Shown here one piece after another: positions 33,126-43,000 of a DNA stretch of 64,000 bases. The number at the start of each line of letters is the position of its first letter. Position 1 is the first letter of the stretch. The notes beneath the pieces were generated by a model. It searched no databases. It was not told the DNA's origin and saw only the letters and a program-made list of their open reading frames with translations. The DNA lies in contig NZ_JACVVD010000001.1 of assembly GCF_014534655.1 (NCBI RefSeq), positions 248,001 to 312,000 on the forward strand, given 5' to 3'. This DNA is from Paenibacillus sedimenti (GTDB taxonomy: Bacteria; Bacillota; Bacilli; Paenibacillales; NBRC-103111). A program made the translations under genes and the position numbers.

Positions 33126-34148
33126 ATGATTAAAGTAGCCATGTTAAGCTTTTGGCATGTTCATGCGAAGGATTATGCACGTCAGGCTGCTGAGCATCCG
33201 GATACGGAAATCGTGGCCGTATGGGATGAAGTGCCGGAGCGGGGACGGCACAAGGCGGAGGAGCTTGGCGTCACGTTTTACGAAAGCTTGCAAGAACTTC
33301 TATCCTTGCCTGAAATTGACGCCGTCATTGTGACTGCCCCTACGAACAGGCATCGGGACGTTATCATTGCGGCGTCGAAAGCGGGCAAACATATCTTTAC
33401 CGAAAAAATAGTCGCCACATCAACGAAAGAGTGTCTTGAAATTTTGGCTGCTGTAGAAGCTGCCCGAGTGAAGCTGGTTGTATCGCTGCCTCGTTTGAAC
33501 ACTGCATTTACGCAAGCCATACAGCATATATTGCGCGATGAGCTGCTTGGCAATGTAACGTTGGCGCGCATACGTCTGGCTCACAATGGCGCGCTGCCCA
33601 CGGAAGGAGCGCCGAATGGCGGGCTTCCCGCCCATTTCTTCGACCTGGAGCAGTGCGGCGGGGGAGCGATGATTGACCTTGGCTGTCATCCTATGTACTT
33701 GGCCCGATTGTTTCTGGGTTTCCCGGATTGTGTCAGTGCCAGTTACGGTTTTGTGACAGGCCGAGAGGTTGAGGATAATGCCTTATCCATCTTAAGTTAT
33801 CCAAGCGGCGCTTTGGCCATTGTCGAAGCCGGATTTGTGAACAGCTATTCCCAGTTTGTTATCGAAATTCAGGGAACCGGGGGCAGTTTGTTCTACTCCA
33901 GAACCGACGATAAATTGCTTTTGCGCAGCAGCAAACTAATAGGTGAGGCTTCAAATGGATGGAAAGTCCAAACGGATCTGCCGGTACCTCTTCCATCGGC
34001 TTTCGAACAATGGGTTTCACATATCCAAAACGGAACGACAGCGACAGAAAACATTCAATTAGCGCTTGATTTGACGCGCTTGATGGAAGCTTCCAATTTG
34101 TCAGCACGATCAAATTCCGTATTTTGGTTGAGCGATATTCAGGAGTAA
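33126..34148 (+). CDS. Gfo/Idh/MocA-family oxidoreductase
   Basis: A 340-residue NAD(P)-dependent oxidoreductase of standard length. The Rossmann start MIKVAMLSFWHVHAKDYARQ, the TEKIVA motif in place of the usual EKP and the GGGAMIDLGCHPMYLARLFLG segment identify it. In this protein the proline of EKP is replaced by isoleucine. The ATG at 33126 gives the natural N-terminus; the frame is open from 33081. It belongs with the isomerase and toroid genes that follow, and may handle a product released by them. Confidence 0.85.
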   Translation: MIKVAMLSFWHVHAKDYARQAAEHPDTEIVAVWDEVPERGRHKAEELGVTFYESLQELLSLPEIDAVIVTAPTNRHRDVIIAASKAGKHIFTEKIVATSTKECLEILAAVEAARVKLVVSLPRLNTAFTQAIQHILRDELLGNVTLARIRLAHNGALPTEGAPNGGLPAHFFDLEQCGGGAMIDLGCHPMYLARLFLGFPDCVSASYGFVTGREVEDNALSILSYPSGALAIVEAGFVNSYSQFVIEIQGTGGSLFYSRTDDKLLLRSSKLIGEASNGWKVQTDLPVPLPSAFEQWVSHIQNGTTATENIQLALDLTRLMEASNLSARSNSVFWLSDIQE

Positions 34149-34163
34149 TACTTGAGCTTTTAA

Positions 34164-34210
34164 GGAAAGCCGGTTTATCCCCTGTAAAGCGAGGGAAGAC
34201 TGGCTTTTCT
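34164..34210 (+). terminator. Intercistronic hairpin between dehydrogenase and isomerase genes
   Basis: GGAAAGCCGG pairs with CTGGCTTTTC (one G-T) around a 26-base loop. The T-run is short (four), so it is probably a partial terminator or RNA-stability element rather than a full stop. Confidence 0.45.
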
Positions 34211-34244
34211 CACATCAATGTGTGTGGAGGAGTTGGAAACAGAG

Positions 34245-35195
34245 ATGTTGGACAAAGGGGAATATTCATTTTCTACATGCTGGAACATCAAAAGACATAC
34301 GACCGGCCGGGAGATGATCGAGGAAATTAAAGAGTTAGGCTTTCGCTATGTGGAGCTGAACTATAACGTGACGGACGAGCTGATGAAATCTATAGAGCCC
34401 ATGATTGAAAAAGGGGAAATCGGCGTTTCCAGCGTGCATAATGTATTTCCTTTTATTGATGACAAAGACTATGATACGGATTCTGTGATGCTCGGATTCG
34501 ATGATGAAGCGAAGCGGAAGCGTTCGGTAGAGCTGCTGATTCGATCTATGGAATATGCGGATCGCTATGGAGCTAAAGCGGTCGTTGTGCATCCGGGTGA
34601 AGTTCCGTTCGAATATAACATCGATTCGGATTTGAAGAAGCTCTATCGGGAACACGGCAAGGATTCGCCGGAGTACCAAAGACTATGGAATGAAATGTCT
34701 GAAAGACGCGAGCGCTTAAGTCCAATATACACAAGAAGGATCCAGGAAAGTCTGGAGCATGTAAGCGAGCATGCAGCAAAGAAAGGATGGTCTGTCGCCA
34801 TCGGCATCGAAACGCGTTCCCGCTGTTATCAGATGCCTGCATTGATGGAAGCGAAAACGATTTGCGATAACTTGAAGGGCAGCCCGGTGTATTTGTGGTA
34901 CGATATCGGCCACGCGATGATGATGGACCGGATGGGCTTGTACGATAATCTTAAAGAGCTGCAAGAGATTAAACGCTATATTTATGGCGTGCATATTCAT
35001 GAAACGCTCGAACTGTCCGATCATTGGTGCCCATATGTACACAGCAAGGACCTTAAATTCTTTGACCATTTCCTTGAAGCGATCGATTTGGCACAAGTTA
35101 AAGTATATGAATTGAAGGCTGCATGCCAGCCGGAAGAAATCCATGAGAGCCACAAGCTTATTACGGATAAAATCGAAGCGATGAGAGGTATGTAG
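34245..35195 (+). CDS. Sugar phosphate isomerase/epimerase (xylose isomerase-like TIM barrel)
   Basis: A 316-residue AP-endonuclease-2-like TIM barrel. Metal-ligand segments are visible: VVVHPGEVPF, IGIETRS (glutamate), YDIGHAMMM (Asp and His) and GVHIHE. Such enzymes isomerise or epimerise sugars or inosose; the exact reaction is unknown. An ATG at 34218 lacks a site in front; GGAGGAG at 34226-34232 precedes the ATG at 34245, preferred here. Stop is one base before the next ATG, so it is coupled to the toroid gene. Confidence 0.82.
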   Translation: MLDKGEYSFSTCWNIKRHTTGREMIEEIKELGFRYVELNYNVTDELMKSIEPMIEKGEIGVSSVHNVFPFIDDKDYDTDSVMLGFDDEAKRKRSVELLIRSMEYADRYGAKAVVVHPGEVPFEYNIDSDLKKLYREHGKDSPEYQRLWNEMSERRERLSPIYTRRIQESLEHVSEHAAKKGWSVAIGIETRSRCYQMPALMEAKTICDNLKGSPVYLWYDIGHAMMMDRMGLYDNLKELQEIKRYIYGVHIHETLELSDHWCPYVHSKDLKFFDHFLEAIDLAQVKVYELKAACQPEEIHESHKLITDKIEAMRGM

Positions 35196-35196
35196 G

Positions 35197-36933
35197 ATGG
35201 ATCCCATTTATAAAAAGTTGGTACAAAATAACGACGCGCATATCGTGTCGACCCTTCAGCTGCAGGTCAATGATCCTGCATCCAAATATTTCGGCGGCAT
35301 CATCGACGATACGGGCATTGCGCGGGCAAACCATCTGAATACGCCCAGAGTGATGGCGGAATGGGCTTCCGCTTTGGTGAATCCGGAGTCGCGTTATTAT
35401 CGGGATGAAGCGCTTTTGGCCGCTTTTGACCGGGCAGCGGACTTTATGCTGAACCGCCAGCATGCGGACGGTACGATAACACTTGGCTCGACGAACTTTA
35501 ATTCCCCGCCGGATACGGCTTTTGTCGTAGGCGGTGTAACGCAAATTTATCAGCTGCTTGAGGCTCGGGTTTGGGCGGCTGTAAAGCCCGCGGCGGCGAA
35601 AGTGAAGCTCTTTCTGGAGCGTACCATTCCGGCTATGCTTACAGGCGGATGCCATACGCCGAACCATCGTTGGGTCATTACCGCCGCATTAGCGCTGCTG
35701 CACGAGATTTTCCCGCTGCCCGAGTTGGTTGCGAGAGCGGAGGAGTGGCTGGCTGAAGGCGTAGACATCACGGAAGACGGCGAATGGACCGAGCGAAGCA
35801 ACGGGATTTACAATGCGGTCAGCGATATTGCGCTGTATCATACGGCCCGCCTGCTGAACCGGCCTGAATGGATGGAAGGCGTACGCCGAAATTTGCGCAT
35901 GATGGTTTATCTGGTGCATCCGTCCGGCGAAGTGGTAACCGATTACTCCGGACGTCAGGATTTTGGCCACAGCTTTGACATGGCACCCTACTTTCTGATT
36001 TACAGGCTGATGGCGGCGCACGATAAAGATCCGTTATTTGCGGCAATGTCGGATTATGCAGGTTCGGTTATTCAACGTTCCGACGCAGTGAATAACCATG
36101 CGCTGCTGGGGCTTCTTTTATTTCCGGAAGCGGATATTGCTGATTTAGAGCGGGCACCGCTGCCGGACAGCTATGTCAAAGTCATCAATGGGCGTCATCC
36201 GCTGAGCGAGCATTTGCAGCAGATCGACCGTGTCGGCCATCATATGAAAATTGAGCACAGCAGTATGCATCTGGCCTTCGGCGCCCCACTTGTGCGGATT
36301 CGTGAGAAGGATACCAGTGCGACGATCATGACCCGAACGCCTTCGTTTTTCTCGCTTCGACATGGTCAGGTGAGGCTTCTTGGCGTAAAAGTGTCGACTT
36401 CCTTTTCACCGGGAATCGTCAAGTTTGATGATTTTTCCGTCGAGCAGGGCATCTACAAGCTGGGAGTCGAAATGCAAAAAGGCTACAACGGACCGATTCC
36501 GCATCCATTTTTGCCTGAAAGATCTGGAGCTGCTGAGATCAGCCCCTGGTACTTGCTGCCGCATCAGCACCGCTCAATGACGCATCTGCAGACGCATAAG
36601 CTTCAGGCGGCAATTATGCCCGGCGCATCGGAATGGAAGATTTGCGTCCAGTCCGATGAGCGCGAGGATGTTTACACGCAAGTCACGTTTATTTTTGGCG
36701 CTGAGGGATCGATCATCGGAAACGATCTGCAAGCAGCAGGCGAAGGGAAATATATGCTGAAGAGCGGTTCCGTGCGATACGCGGTGAACGGCGATGCGAT
36801 CGAAATTACCGGGGGGGCTTATGAGCACTGGCTGCCCGTAAATCGTGAGGACCAGCACCCGGCAGGCTGCCAATACGTCCATGTGAACCTGTTGACTCCG
36901 TTCGAGCGGACGTTCACTATACGCATGTTGTAG
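35197..36933 (+). CDS. Heparinase II/III-like toroid protein, putative polysaccharide lyase or glycosidase
   Basis: A 578-residue cytoplasmic protein. The first 330 residues look like an (alpha/alpha) toroid with the segment GGCHTPNHRWVITAALAL, shared with heparinase-like lyases, where N and H residues of this strand take part in catalysis; GRQDFGHSFDMAPYFL follows. The C-terminal 250 residues look like a beta-sandwich. No signal peptide. It is coupled to the isomerase upstream and lies 14 bases before the GH105 gene, so it probably works on the same oligosaccharide. The precise family could not be named; lyase chemistry is inference. Confidence 0.6.
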   Translation: MDPIYKKLVQNNDAHIVSTLQLQVNDPASKYFGGIIDDTGIARANHLNTPRVMAEWASALVNPESRYYRDEALLAAFDRAADFMLNRQHADGTITLGSTNFNSPPDTAFVVGGVTQIYQLLEARVWAAVKPAAAKVKLFLERTIPAMLTGGCHTPNHRWVITAALALLHEIFPLPELVARAEEWLAEGVDITEDGEWTERSNGIYNAVSDIALYHTARLLNRPEWMEGVRRNLRMMVYLVHPSGEVVTDYSGRQDFGHSFDMAPYFLIYRLMAAHDKDPLFAAMSDYAGSVIQRSDAVNNHALLGLLLFPEADIADLERAPLPDSYVKVINGRHPLSEHLQQIDRVGHHMKIEHSSMHLAFGAPLVRIREKDTSATIMTRTPSFFSLRHGQVRLLGVKVSTSFSPGIVKFDDFSVEQGIYKLGVEMQKGYNGPIPHPFLPERSGAAEISPWYLLPHQHRSMTHLQTHKLQAAIMPGASEWKICVQSDEREDVYTQVTFIFGAEGSIIGNDLQAAGEGKYMLKSGSVRYAVNGDAIEITGGAYEHWLPVNREDQHPAGCQYVHVNLLTPFERTFTIRML

Positions 36934-36947
36934 AAAGGAAGGCGGAT

Positions 36948-39188
36948 ATGACAACCTATTTTCATGAGCTTGAGAGTGTACAATCCCGTTTGGGAGATGA
37001 CGATAAACAAATTTTGAAGGTGCTGGCGGATCGTTATATCGGGGCTAACCCGCCGGTCCCTTTTACCTACAGGGCTTTTCACAAGTCCGGTGTATGGCAG
37101 ACGGAAGAAGGACTGTTTGATTTGAATCTCGGCCGGAGGTTTCCGGAGGCGAAGCCGGGCCAATATGCATATGCTTACGGGTTGGTATGGAGTGACGGTG
37201 AGCGGAGCTTGGATGTGTTGATTCGCTGCTTGGGTCCGATCCGGTTTTATTTTAATGGCGAACCGGCATACCGCTCCAATGTGATTGACGAGATCAAGCC
37301 GGATGCAAGTGTGAAGTTAAGTTTGAATTTCGTTAAAGGTTGGAACCGGCTCTTTATCAAGGCTATGAACACGACAGCCGGCTTCGGCTGCTTGTTCGGG
37401 CCGGATGAAGCGAAGGTGCGGATTCTGAATGTACTGACTCCATTTGCCGATAGGCAAGGACAAGCCGGATGGGTCTATTCGGCTCCGGTAGATACGGATG
37501 TGTTCGATGGAAGACCGCTGCCGGACGCGCATGCTTCAGAGCTAGAGAACGGGCTGGAGTGGCTGCCTCAATACAATTGGAGCGAGAGTGAATGGGGTGA
37601 GCCAGCTTGTGAGCGAATATTCGGCTTACAGCCAGGCAAACAAGCGTATGCTTGGACGAAGCTGAATCAAGTAAGCTATGGGAAAGCATCTTGCGTGCTG
37701 GCGGGAACTGCGGCAGGTCCGTTAACGGTTTGGGTGAATGGCAGGCAGGTGCTGGAGCTTTCGGAGGCAGGCAGCTTTCAGGCGGAAGTGCCGCTTTCGT
37801 TCGGCAAGCACGATCTGCTCGTCCGCAGCGTTTGTGGAGGCAACTCGTGGGAATTCAAGTTGGATGCCGATGTCGGGGGAGTGCCGGTTGCGTTGAGCGC
37901 TCCTGTGGATGTACTCGGTTCGAATAAACCGTGGTTGTATCTTGGACCTTTTGAATCTGGCGTCCGGTTCGATTATGAGGATCTGGTAAGAACAGACCGG
38001 TTATATGCAAAAGAAGGAGAGTCGGAGTCCGCTCAGCTGCGTGATAAGACGTATTGGCGCTTAGACGGTCCGGATGCCTGGATTCGGCCGTACTATGAAA
38101 ACGCGATGCTGAGCAACAAATGGACCGTAGGCAGTGTCACGAATTATGCCAGATGGGATTATCCGTTAGGCGTAACGATCTATGGGCTTTTGCAAACGGG
38201 CCGATTCCTGGATCGGTCGGATATCGTCGGGTATGCAGCGGATCATGTACGGTCCTGTACGGACATGTTCGAATATTCTTTATGGGACCGGGAGCAATAC
38301 GGTTTCCCGGCGATTAATCAGCAGCTTGTGATGATGAAAATGCTGGACAACTGCGGCTCCTTCGGTTCCGCCATGCTGGAAGCCTATAAAGAATGCGCGA
38401 ATCCGGGCTTCTTGCCGATTGCGGAGCGAATCGCCGATTTCATCCTCCGCAAGCTGGAAAGGAAGGAAGACGGCGCATTTTATCGGGAATGCAATGACGA
38501 ATACTCCGAAAATACGATGTGGGCGGATGATCTGTACATGAGCACGCCGTTTCTATGCCGGTACGCCAAGGTCACGGATAGCAGCGAAGCGCTCGATGAA
38601 GCCGCCAACCAGTTCCTGTTATTCCGCAAGTACTTGTTCATGCCGGAACAGCGCATCATGTCGCATGTATTTGATTTTAAATACGGCAAGGCTACGGGCA
38701 TTCCTTGGGGGCGCGGCAATGGTTGGACACTGTTTTCGCTGACAGAGGTGCTGGAAGCACTGCCCGTGGATCATTCGGCGCGGCCGGAATTGGTCGCGTT
38801 CTTTAACGAGTTGTGTGCAGGCTACGCCAGCCTCCAGGCTCCGAGCGGGCTCTGGCATCAAGTGCTGAACGATCCGGACGCTTACCTGGAAGCCTCTTGT
38901 ACGGCGATGTTCGCCTATGCTTTTGCAAGAGGTGTTCGATTCGGCTGGTTTAGCGATCCGGACAGATTTATCGAAGCGTCAATGAAAGCCTGGGACGGTT
39001 TGACTCGGTACGCTATCGACCGTCAGGGCAACGTGCACGGGGTTTGCAGCGGCTCGCGCTACTCCTTTACCGCCGATTATTACAAATACGACCTCCTCAC
39101 GGTAACCAATGATAATCACGGGATTGGTATCATGATGCTGGCGGGAACTGAAGTTGCAAAACTGAAGGAATGGCTAAGCTCAATATAG
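36948..39188 (+). CDS. GH105-type unsaturated glucuronyl/rhamnogalacturonyl hydrolase with long N-terminal extension
   Basis: A 746-residue protein whose last 400 residues match the GH105/GH88 (alpha/alpha)6 barrel of YteR and YesR: WADDLYMS (W525 to S532, with the catalytic aspartate pair D527/D528), PWGRGNGW and SGLWHQVLNDP. These hydrolyse unsaturated galacturonyl residues from pectin-lyase products. The usual length is 350-400; here about 350 residues precede it and look like beta-sandwich modules. No signal peptide, so it acts in the cytoplasm on imported oligomers. RBS GAAAGGAAGG precedes the ATG. Last intact gene of the run from 29402. Confidence 0.85.
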   Translation: MTTYFHELESVQSRLGDDDKQILKVLADRYIGANPPVPFTYRAFHKSGVWQTEEGLFDLNLGRRFPEAKPGQYAYAYGLVWSDGERSLDVLIRCLGPIRFYFNGEPAYRSNVIDEIKPDASVKLSLNFVKGWNRLFIKAMNTTAGFGCLFGPDEAKVRILNVLTPFADRQGQAGWVYSAPVDTDVFDGRPLPDAHASELENGLEWLPQYNWSESEWGEPACERIFGLQPGKQAYAWTKLNQVSYGKASCVLAGTAAGPLTVWVNGRQVLELSEAGSFQAEVPLSFGKHDLLVRSVCGGNSWEFKLDADVGGVPVALSAPVDVLGSNKPWLYLGPFESGVRFDYEDLVRTDRLYAKEGESESAQLRDKTYWRLDGPDAWIRPYYENAMLSNKWTVGSVTNYARWDYPLGVTIYGLLQTGRFLDRSDIVGYAADHVRSCTDMFEYSLWDREQYGFPAINQQLVMMKMLDNCGSFGSAMLEAYKECANPGFLPIAERIADFILRKLERKEDGAFYRECNDEYSENTMWADDLYMSTPFLCRYAKVTDSSEALDEAANQFLLFRKYLFMPEQRIMSHVFDFKYGKATGIPWGRGNGWTLFSLTEVLEALPVDHSARPELVAFFNELCAGYASLQAPSGLWHQVLNDPDAYLEASCTAMFAYAFARGVRFGWFSDPDRFIEASMKAWDGLTRYAIDRQGNVHGVCSGSRYSFTADYYKYDLLTVTNDNHGIGIMMLAGTEVAKLKEWLSSI

Positions 39189-39301
39189 TAAATCATAAAA
39201 ATGACTATATGATGAATGGCATTGAAGGATCATTTGGCGGTGATCGGCTGATCAAACAGTTAGCGAACAATTCGAAACTATCGTTCCCCAATATATGTAC
39301 T

Positions 39302-39366
39302 CGAAAAATCATACAGATTTATCCTTCAAATGGTAATATCCATAGTTATATACGAAAAATCATACA
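39302..39366. repeat. 14-base direct repeat
   Basis: CGAAAAATCATACA occurs at 39302-39315 and again at 39353-39366, 51 bases apart, with a weaker relative (GAAATTTCATACAG, palindromic core) near 39405. It may be a pair of regulator sites left from a lost operon or scars of rearrangement. Confidence 0.4.
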
Positions 39367-39672
39367 AAAGTACTCTAATTGAAGCGAAGAGCCCAATTTT
39401 ATATGAAATTTCATACAGAATCGTTGTTTCTGTGATTACTGAACATTCGCAGTTCCGCTCTTTTTTAAGGCCCGTTACTTAAATAATGAAAATCAACAAC
39501 AAAGTTTAACAGAGCTATTTTTAAAAGGGGCTTCCCTCAGGTTGCAACAGACCTTGTGGGACAGCTCCTTTGCTGCTTTATCAATGCGATCGTCTATTTG
39601 CACTTCGTTTGGGGCTTATTTTCTTTCGCGGGACGATGTAATATTAAGTAAGCTTTTATATTCTTCATTGAC

Positions 39673-39743
39673 GATGCCTATTTTATTACTTTTCTGCAAA
39701 AGTATTTTGTAAAAGGAGTTTTGGTCGGCGCGTTGAAAGGTTA
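39673..39743 (+). pseudogene. Remnant of LplC/YtcP-type ABC permease C-terminus
   Basis: The last codons read LQKYFVKGVLVGALKG then stop, identical in pattern to the C-terminal tails of the three intact YtcP-type permeases in the window (for example PFIQKYFVKGVMIGALKG). The preceding segment MPILLL fits the same protein but is one base out of frame, so the fragment is frameshifted as well as truncated. No other part of the permease could be read upstream. Confidence 0.7.
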
Positions 39744-39789
39744 ATATGCCAGAAAGCAGCAAGTAAATTAGCGACATGAGGATTTGACG

Positions 39790-39912
39790 ATGAGTATAAA
39801 AATAAAAACGGTTATCGAGGCGTTAATAGCTCCGGTTGCCAGGCTCGGGCAGACTGTAGATCCGCTGAAGTTCGGCAATCCTGACCGGAATGGGAAACGC
39901 CCGAGTATGTAA
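39790..39912 (+). pseudogene. N-terminal remnant of a Nif3-like dinuclear metal protein
   Basis: A 40-residue frame, MSIKIKTVIEALIAPVARLG then QTVDPLKFGNPDRNG, that ends in a stop. It matches the start of Nif3-like proteins found in sugar clusters of this group, which run to about 270 residues. A base change or deletion has broken the frame after GNPDRNG; no continuation was found before the next gene. The identification rests on remembered N-terminal patterns of the family. Confidence 0.45.
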
Positions 39913-40018
39913 GGGATGCGGTATATCAAAGAAAGTCCGATTTTCCAAGTTGTGTAAGTATGCGAGGAGCTGATCCGCAAGTGGGAAACGGGAACAGTAG
40001 AGAGGACGGCAACAGACA

Positions 40019-43000
40019 ATGAATAAGAAGACGCTTTTTAATGACGGATGGGAATTTGCGAAAAGCAGCTTGGAAGTGACAGATTGTGCTGGTCTAACGT
40101 TCGAGCCCGTTGATATTCCCCATGATTGGCTTATCTATAATACGCTCAATCTTTATGAAAACAGTATTGGCTGGTATCGTAAGAAATTCATTTGTACCAA
40201 AGAAGATAAGCAGCTTTTGCTATGTTTTGACGGTGTATATATGGATTCTTCCGTCTATGTGAACGGGCAGTTTGTAGGAGAATGGATATACGGGTACTCC
40301 TCATTCGAACACGAGATTACAGCTGCCGTCGTAGATGGCGTGAATGAAATTGTTGTGAAAGTCGTGCATCAAAGCCCGAACAGCAGATGGTATTCGGGAG
40401 CGGGCATCTATCGTAATGCATGGCTCAAGACAAGAGATAACAATCATATTGCAACGGATGGCGTTTACATAACAACGAAGAAGACGGATGACGGCTGGCA
40501 GGTTGAAGTCGATACAGAGATGAGCATTTATGAAGACGTACAGATTTCGCATACGATCCTGTTGGGCGATCAAATTATTGCGTCTGCTGCAGAGAGAGTG
40601 GCTGCGGGCAGTGATTCTACAATAGTAAACCGACAATGGCTGTTTACCGAGAATCCTCTGTTATGGAGCACGGATGCTCCTCATCTTTACCGACTGATTA
40701 CCAGATTAGAGCTGGCGGGGACGAGTCGTGAGCTTGAAGCCATTTCCCAGAATATCGGGTTTAGGACCATCGACCTGGACTCCCATCAAGGCATTCAAGT
40801 AAACGGCAAAAAGATGAAATTAAACGGGGTTTGTGAGCATCATGATTTAGGTGCCTTAGGGGCTGCGTTTAATAAAACGGCCATGAAAAGAAGATTCGAA
40901 ATTCTCAAAGATATGGGTGTCAATGCGATACGGACGGCCCATAATATGCCGGCTTCAGAACTGATGGACTTGGCGGATGAGATGGGAATGCTTGTAGTCT
41001 CGGAAGCTTTTGATATGTGGGAAAGACCCAAAACCAGATTTGACTATGCAAGATTTTTTAATGACTGGGCTTTAGCCGATGTGAAGAGTTGGGTCATGCG
41101 GGACCGGAATCATCCGAGCTTGCTCATGTGGAGTATCGGAAATGAAATTTATGATACCCATGCGGATGAGAGAGGGCAAGAAATAACCAAGAAGCTTATG
41201 GAATATGTTAAGGCCTTTGACCCGAAAGGAAACGCAAAGGTGACCATCGGCTCGAATTATATGCCTTGGGAGAATGCCCAAAAGTGCGCCGATATCGTGA
41301 AGGTCGCAGGATATAATTATGCTGAAAAATATTATCATAAGCATCATGAGGAGCATGAGGACTGGATTATCTATGGCAGTGAGACATCTTCTGTCGTACA
41401 GAGCCGGGGCATCTATCATTTCCCGTTTGAAAAATCCATTCTTGCCGATGATGACGAGCAATGCTCCGCGCTTGGAAACAGTCCGACGAGCTGGGGGGCC
41501 AATTCGGCGGAAGCATGCATTATAGCAGAAAGGGATACACCATTCTCCCTCGGTCAATTTATATGGACCGGATTTGATTATATCGGTGAACCGACTCCGT
41601 ATCATACGAAGAACTCCTATTTTGGACAGATCGATACGGCTACATTGAAGAAAGATTCGTTTTATATCTATCAAGCGGCATGGACAGATTACAAGGCGAA
41701 GCCGATGGTGCACATTTTTCCGTATTGGGATTTTAATGAGGGTCAGATGATTGATGTTCGGGTCTGCTCGAATGCGCCAAGAATTGAATTGCAGCTTAAT
41801 GGCAATCCGGTAGGAACTCATGACATTGATCATAAGCATGGCATACAGCTTGTCGGATGGTGGAAGATCCCTTATCAAGAAGGTGAACTAACGGCAATCG
41901 CCTATGATGAGGCAGGCCGTATCATTGCTACCGACAGCAGAAGATCGTTCACAGATGCGAAGAAGATCCGTTTGACTGCGGATAAAAAACAGCTTGTTGC
42001 TAATGGCACGGATCTTATTTTCGTAGAAATTGCGATGGAGGACGAGAACGGCCATACTGTAGAAAATGCGAATAATCGAGTGCATGTTCAGGTGACGGGG
42101 GCAGGCCGGTTGATTGGTCTTGATAACGGGGATAGTACAGATTACGATCCTTATAAAGGAATGAGCAGAAGGTTATTTAGCGGAAAGGCTATGGCCATCA
42201 TTGGTGCGGCAATGGAGCCCGGAAAGATTAAGGTCGAAGTATCTTCTACAGGATTGGAAAGCCGGTCATCAGTGGAATTCGAGTCACTTCCGGTCGTGGA
42301 CGGGAGCCTTGTGGGAATTTCTGCGAATACCAGGAACCAAGAGCTGCCGTGTGTCATGGGAAGCAGCGAAGAAATACCCCTGCGCAAGATAGAAATCATT
42401 AGCGATTCCGGACAACGCTTTGATGAAACGATCAAAGAGATGAAGGTGAGAGCAAGATTACACCCCGCAAACACTTCTTATCAAGAAGTCGAGTGGAGTG
42501 TGGTGGATGCTGCAGGGATTGCATCCAATATCGCCAAAGTGGAAGCGGATGGTCATGAAGCTAGGCTCAAAGCGCTCGGAGATGGAGAGTTCCGGCTTCG
42601 CTGCACGAGCAGGAATGGCACAGACAAGACCAAAATCATATCCCAATTGGAATTTAAGGTGATGGGACTTGGTACAGCCTATCTAGATCCTTATGGTTTT
42701 ATATCCGCAGGTCTTTATGATTTCAGCAAGGGTGACGTCGGCAACGGGAATGAAAGAGGAGTAGCCACCAGCAGAGATGGTGAAACTCAAGTAGGCTTTC
42801 ATAATATCGACTTTGGTACCTATGGTTCCGACATGATCACCATTCCGATATTTGCCTTGTCGAGTGAAGAATACTCCCTGCAAATTTGGGAAGGAATGCC
42901 TGACGATGAAGGAAGTTCATTACTGGCAGACGTCATCTACCAAAAACCATCGAAGTGGAATACGTATCAGGAAGAAACCTATCATTTATCAAAGAGACTT

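Larger units (their letters stand above)
39189..40018. other. Gene graveyard between GH105 and GH2 genes
   Basis: No intact gene. It contains decayed C-terminal code of an ABC permease (39673-39743), an N-terminal fragment of a Nif3-like protein (39790-39912) and a final frame that reads VCEELIRKWETGTVERTATDNE and stops inside the start of the GH2 gene. A repeat CGAAAAATCATACA also occurs twice. The order suggests that an importer and one or two further genes once stood here and were lost by deletion. Confidence 0.55.

Noticed and set aside
34164..34210. Full terminator splitting the operon 33126-39188
   Set aside because: T-run is short and genes on both sides fit one pathway; kept as a partial terminator instead.
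39189..40018. Insertion sequence
   Set aside because: No transposase remnant, terminal inverted repeats or target duplication; the fragments are sugar-transport and Nif3-like genes.
41072..41878. 268-codon minus-strand frame
   Set aside because: Antisense to the GH2 catalytic barrel; shadow of a real gene.
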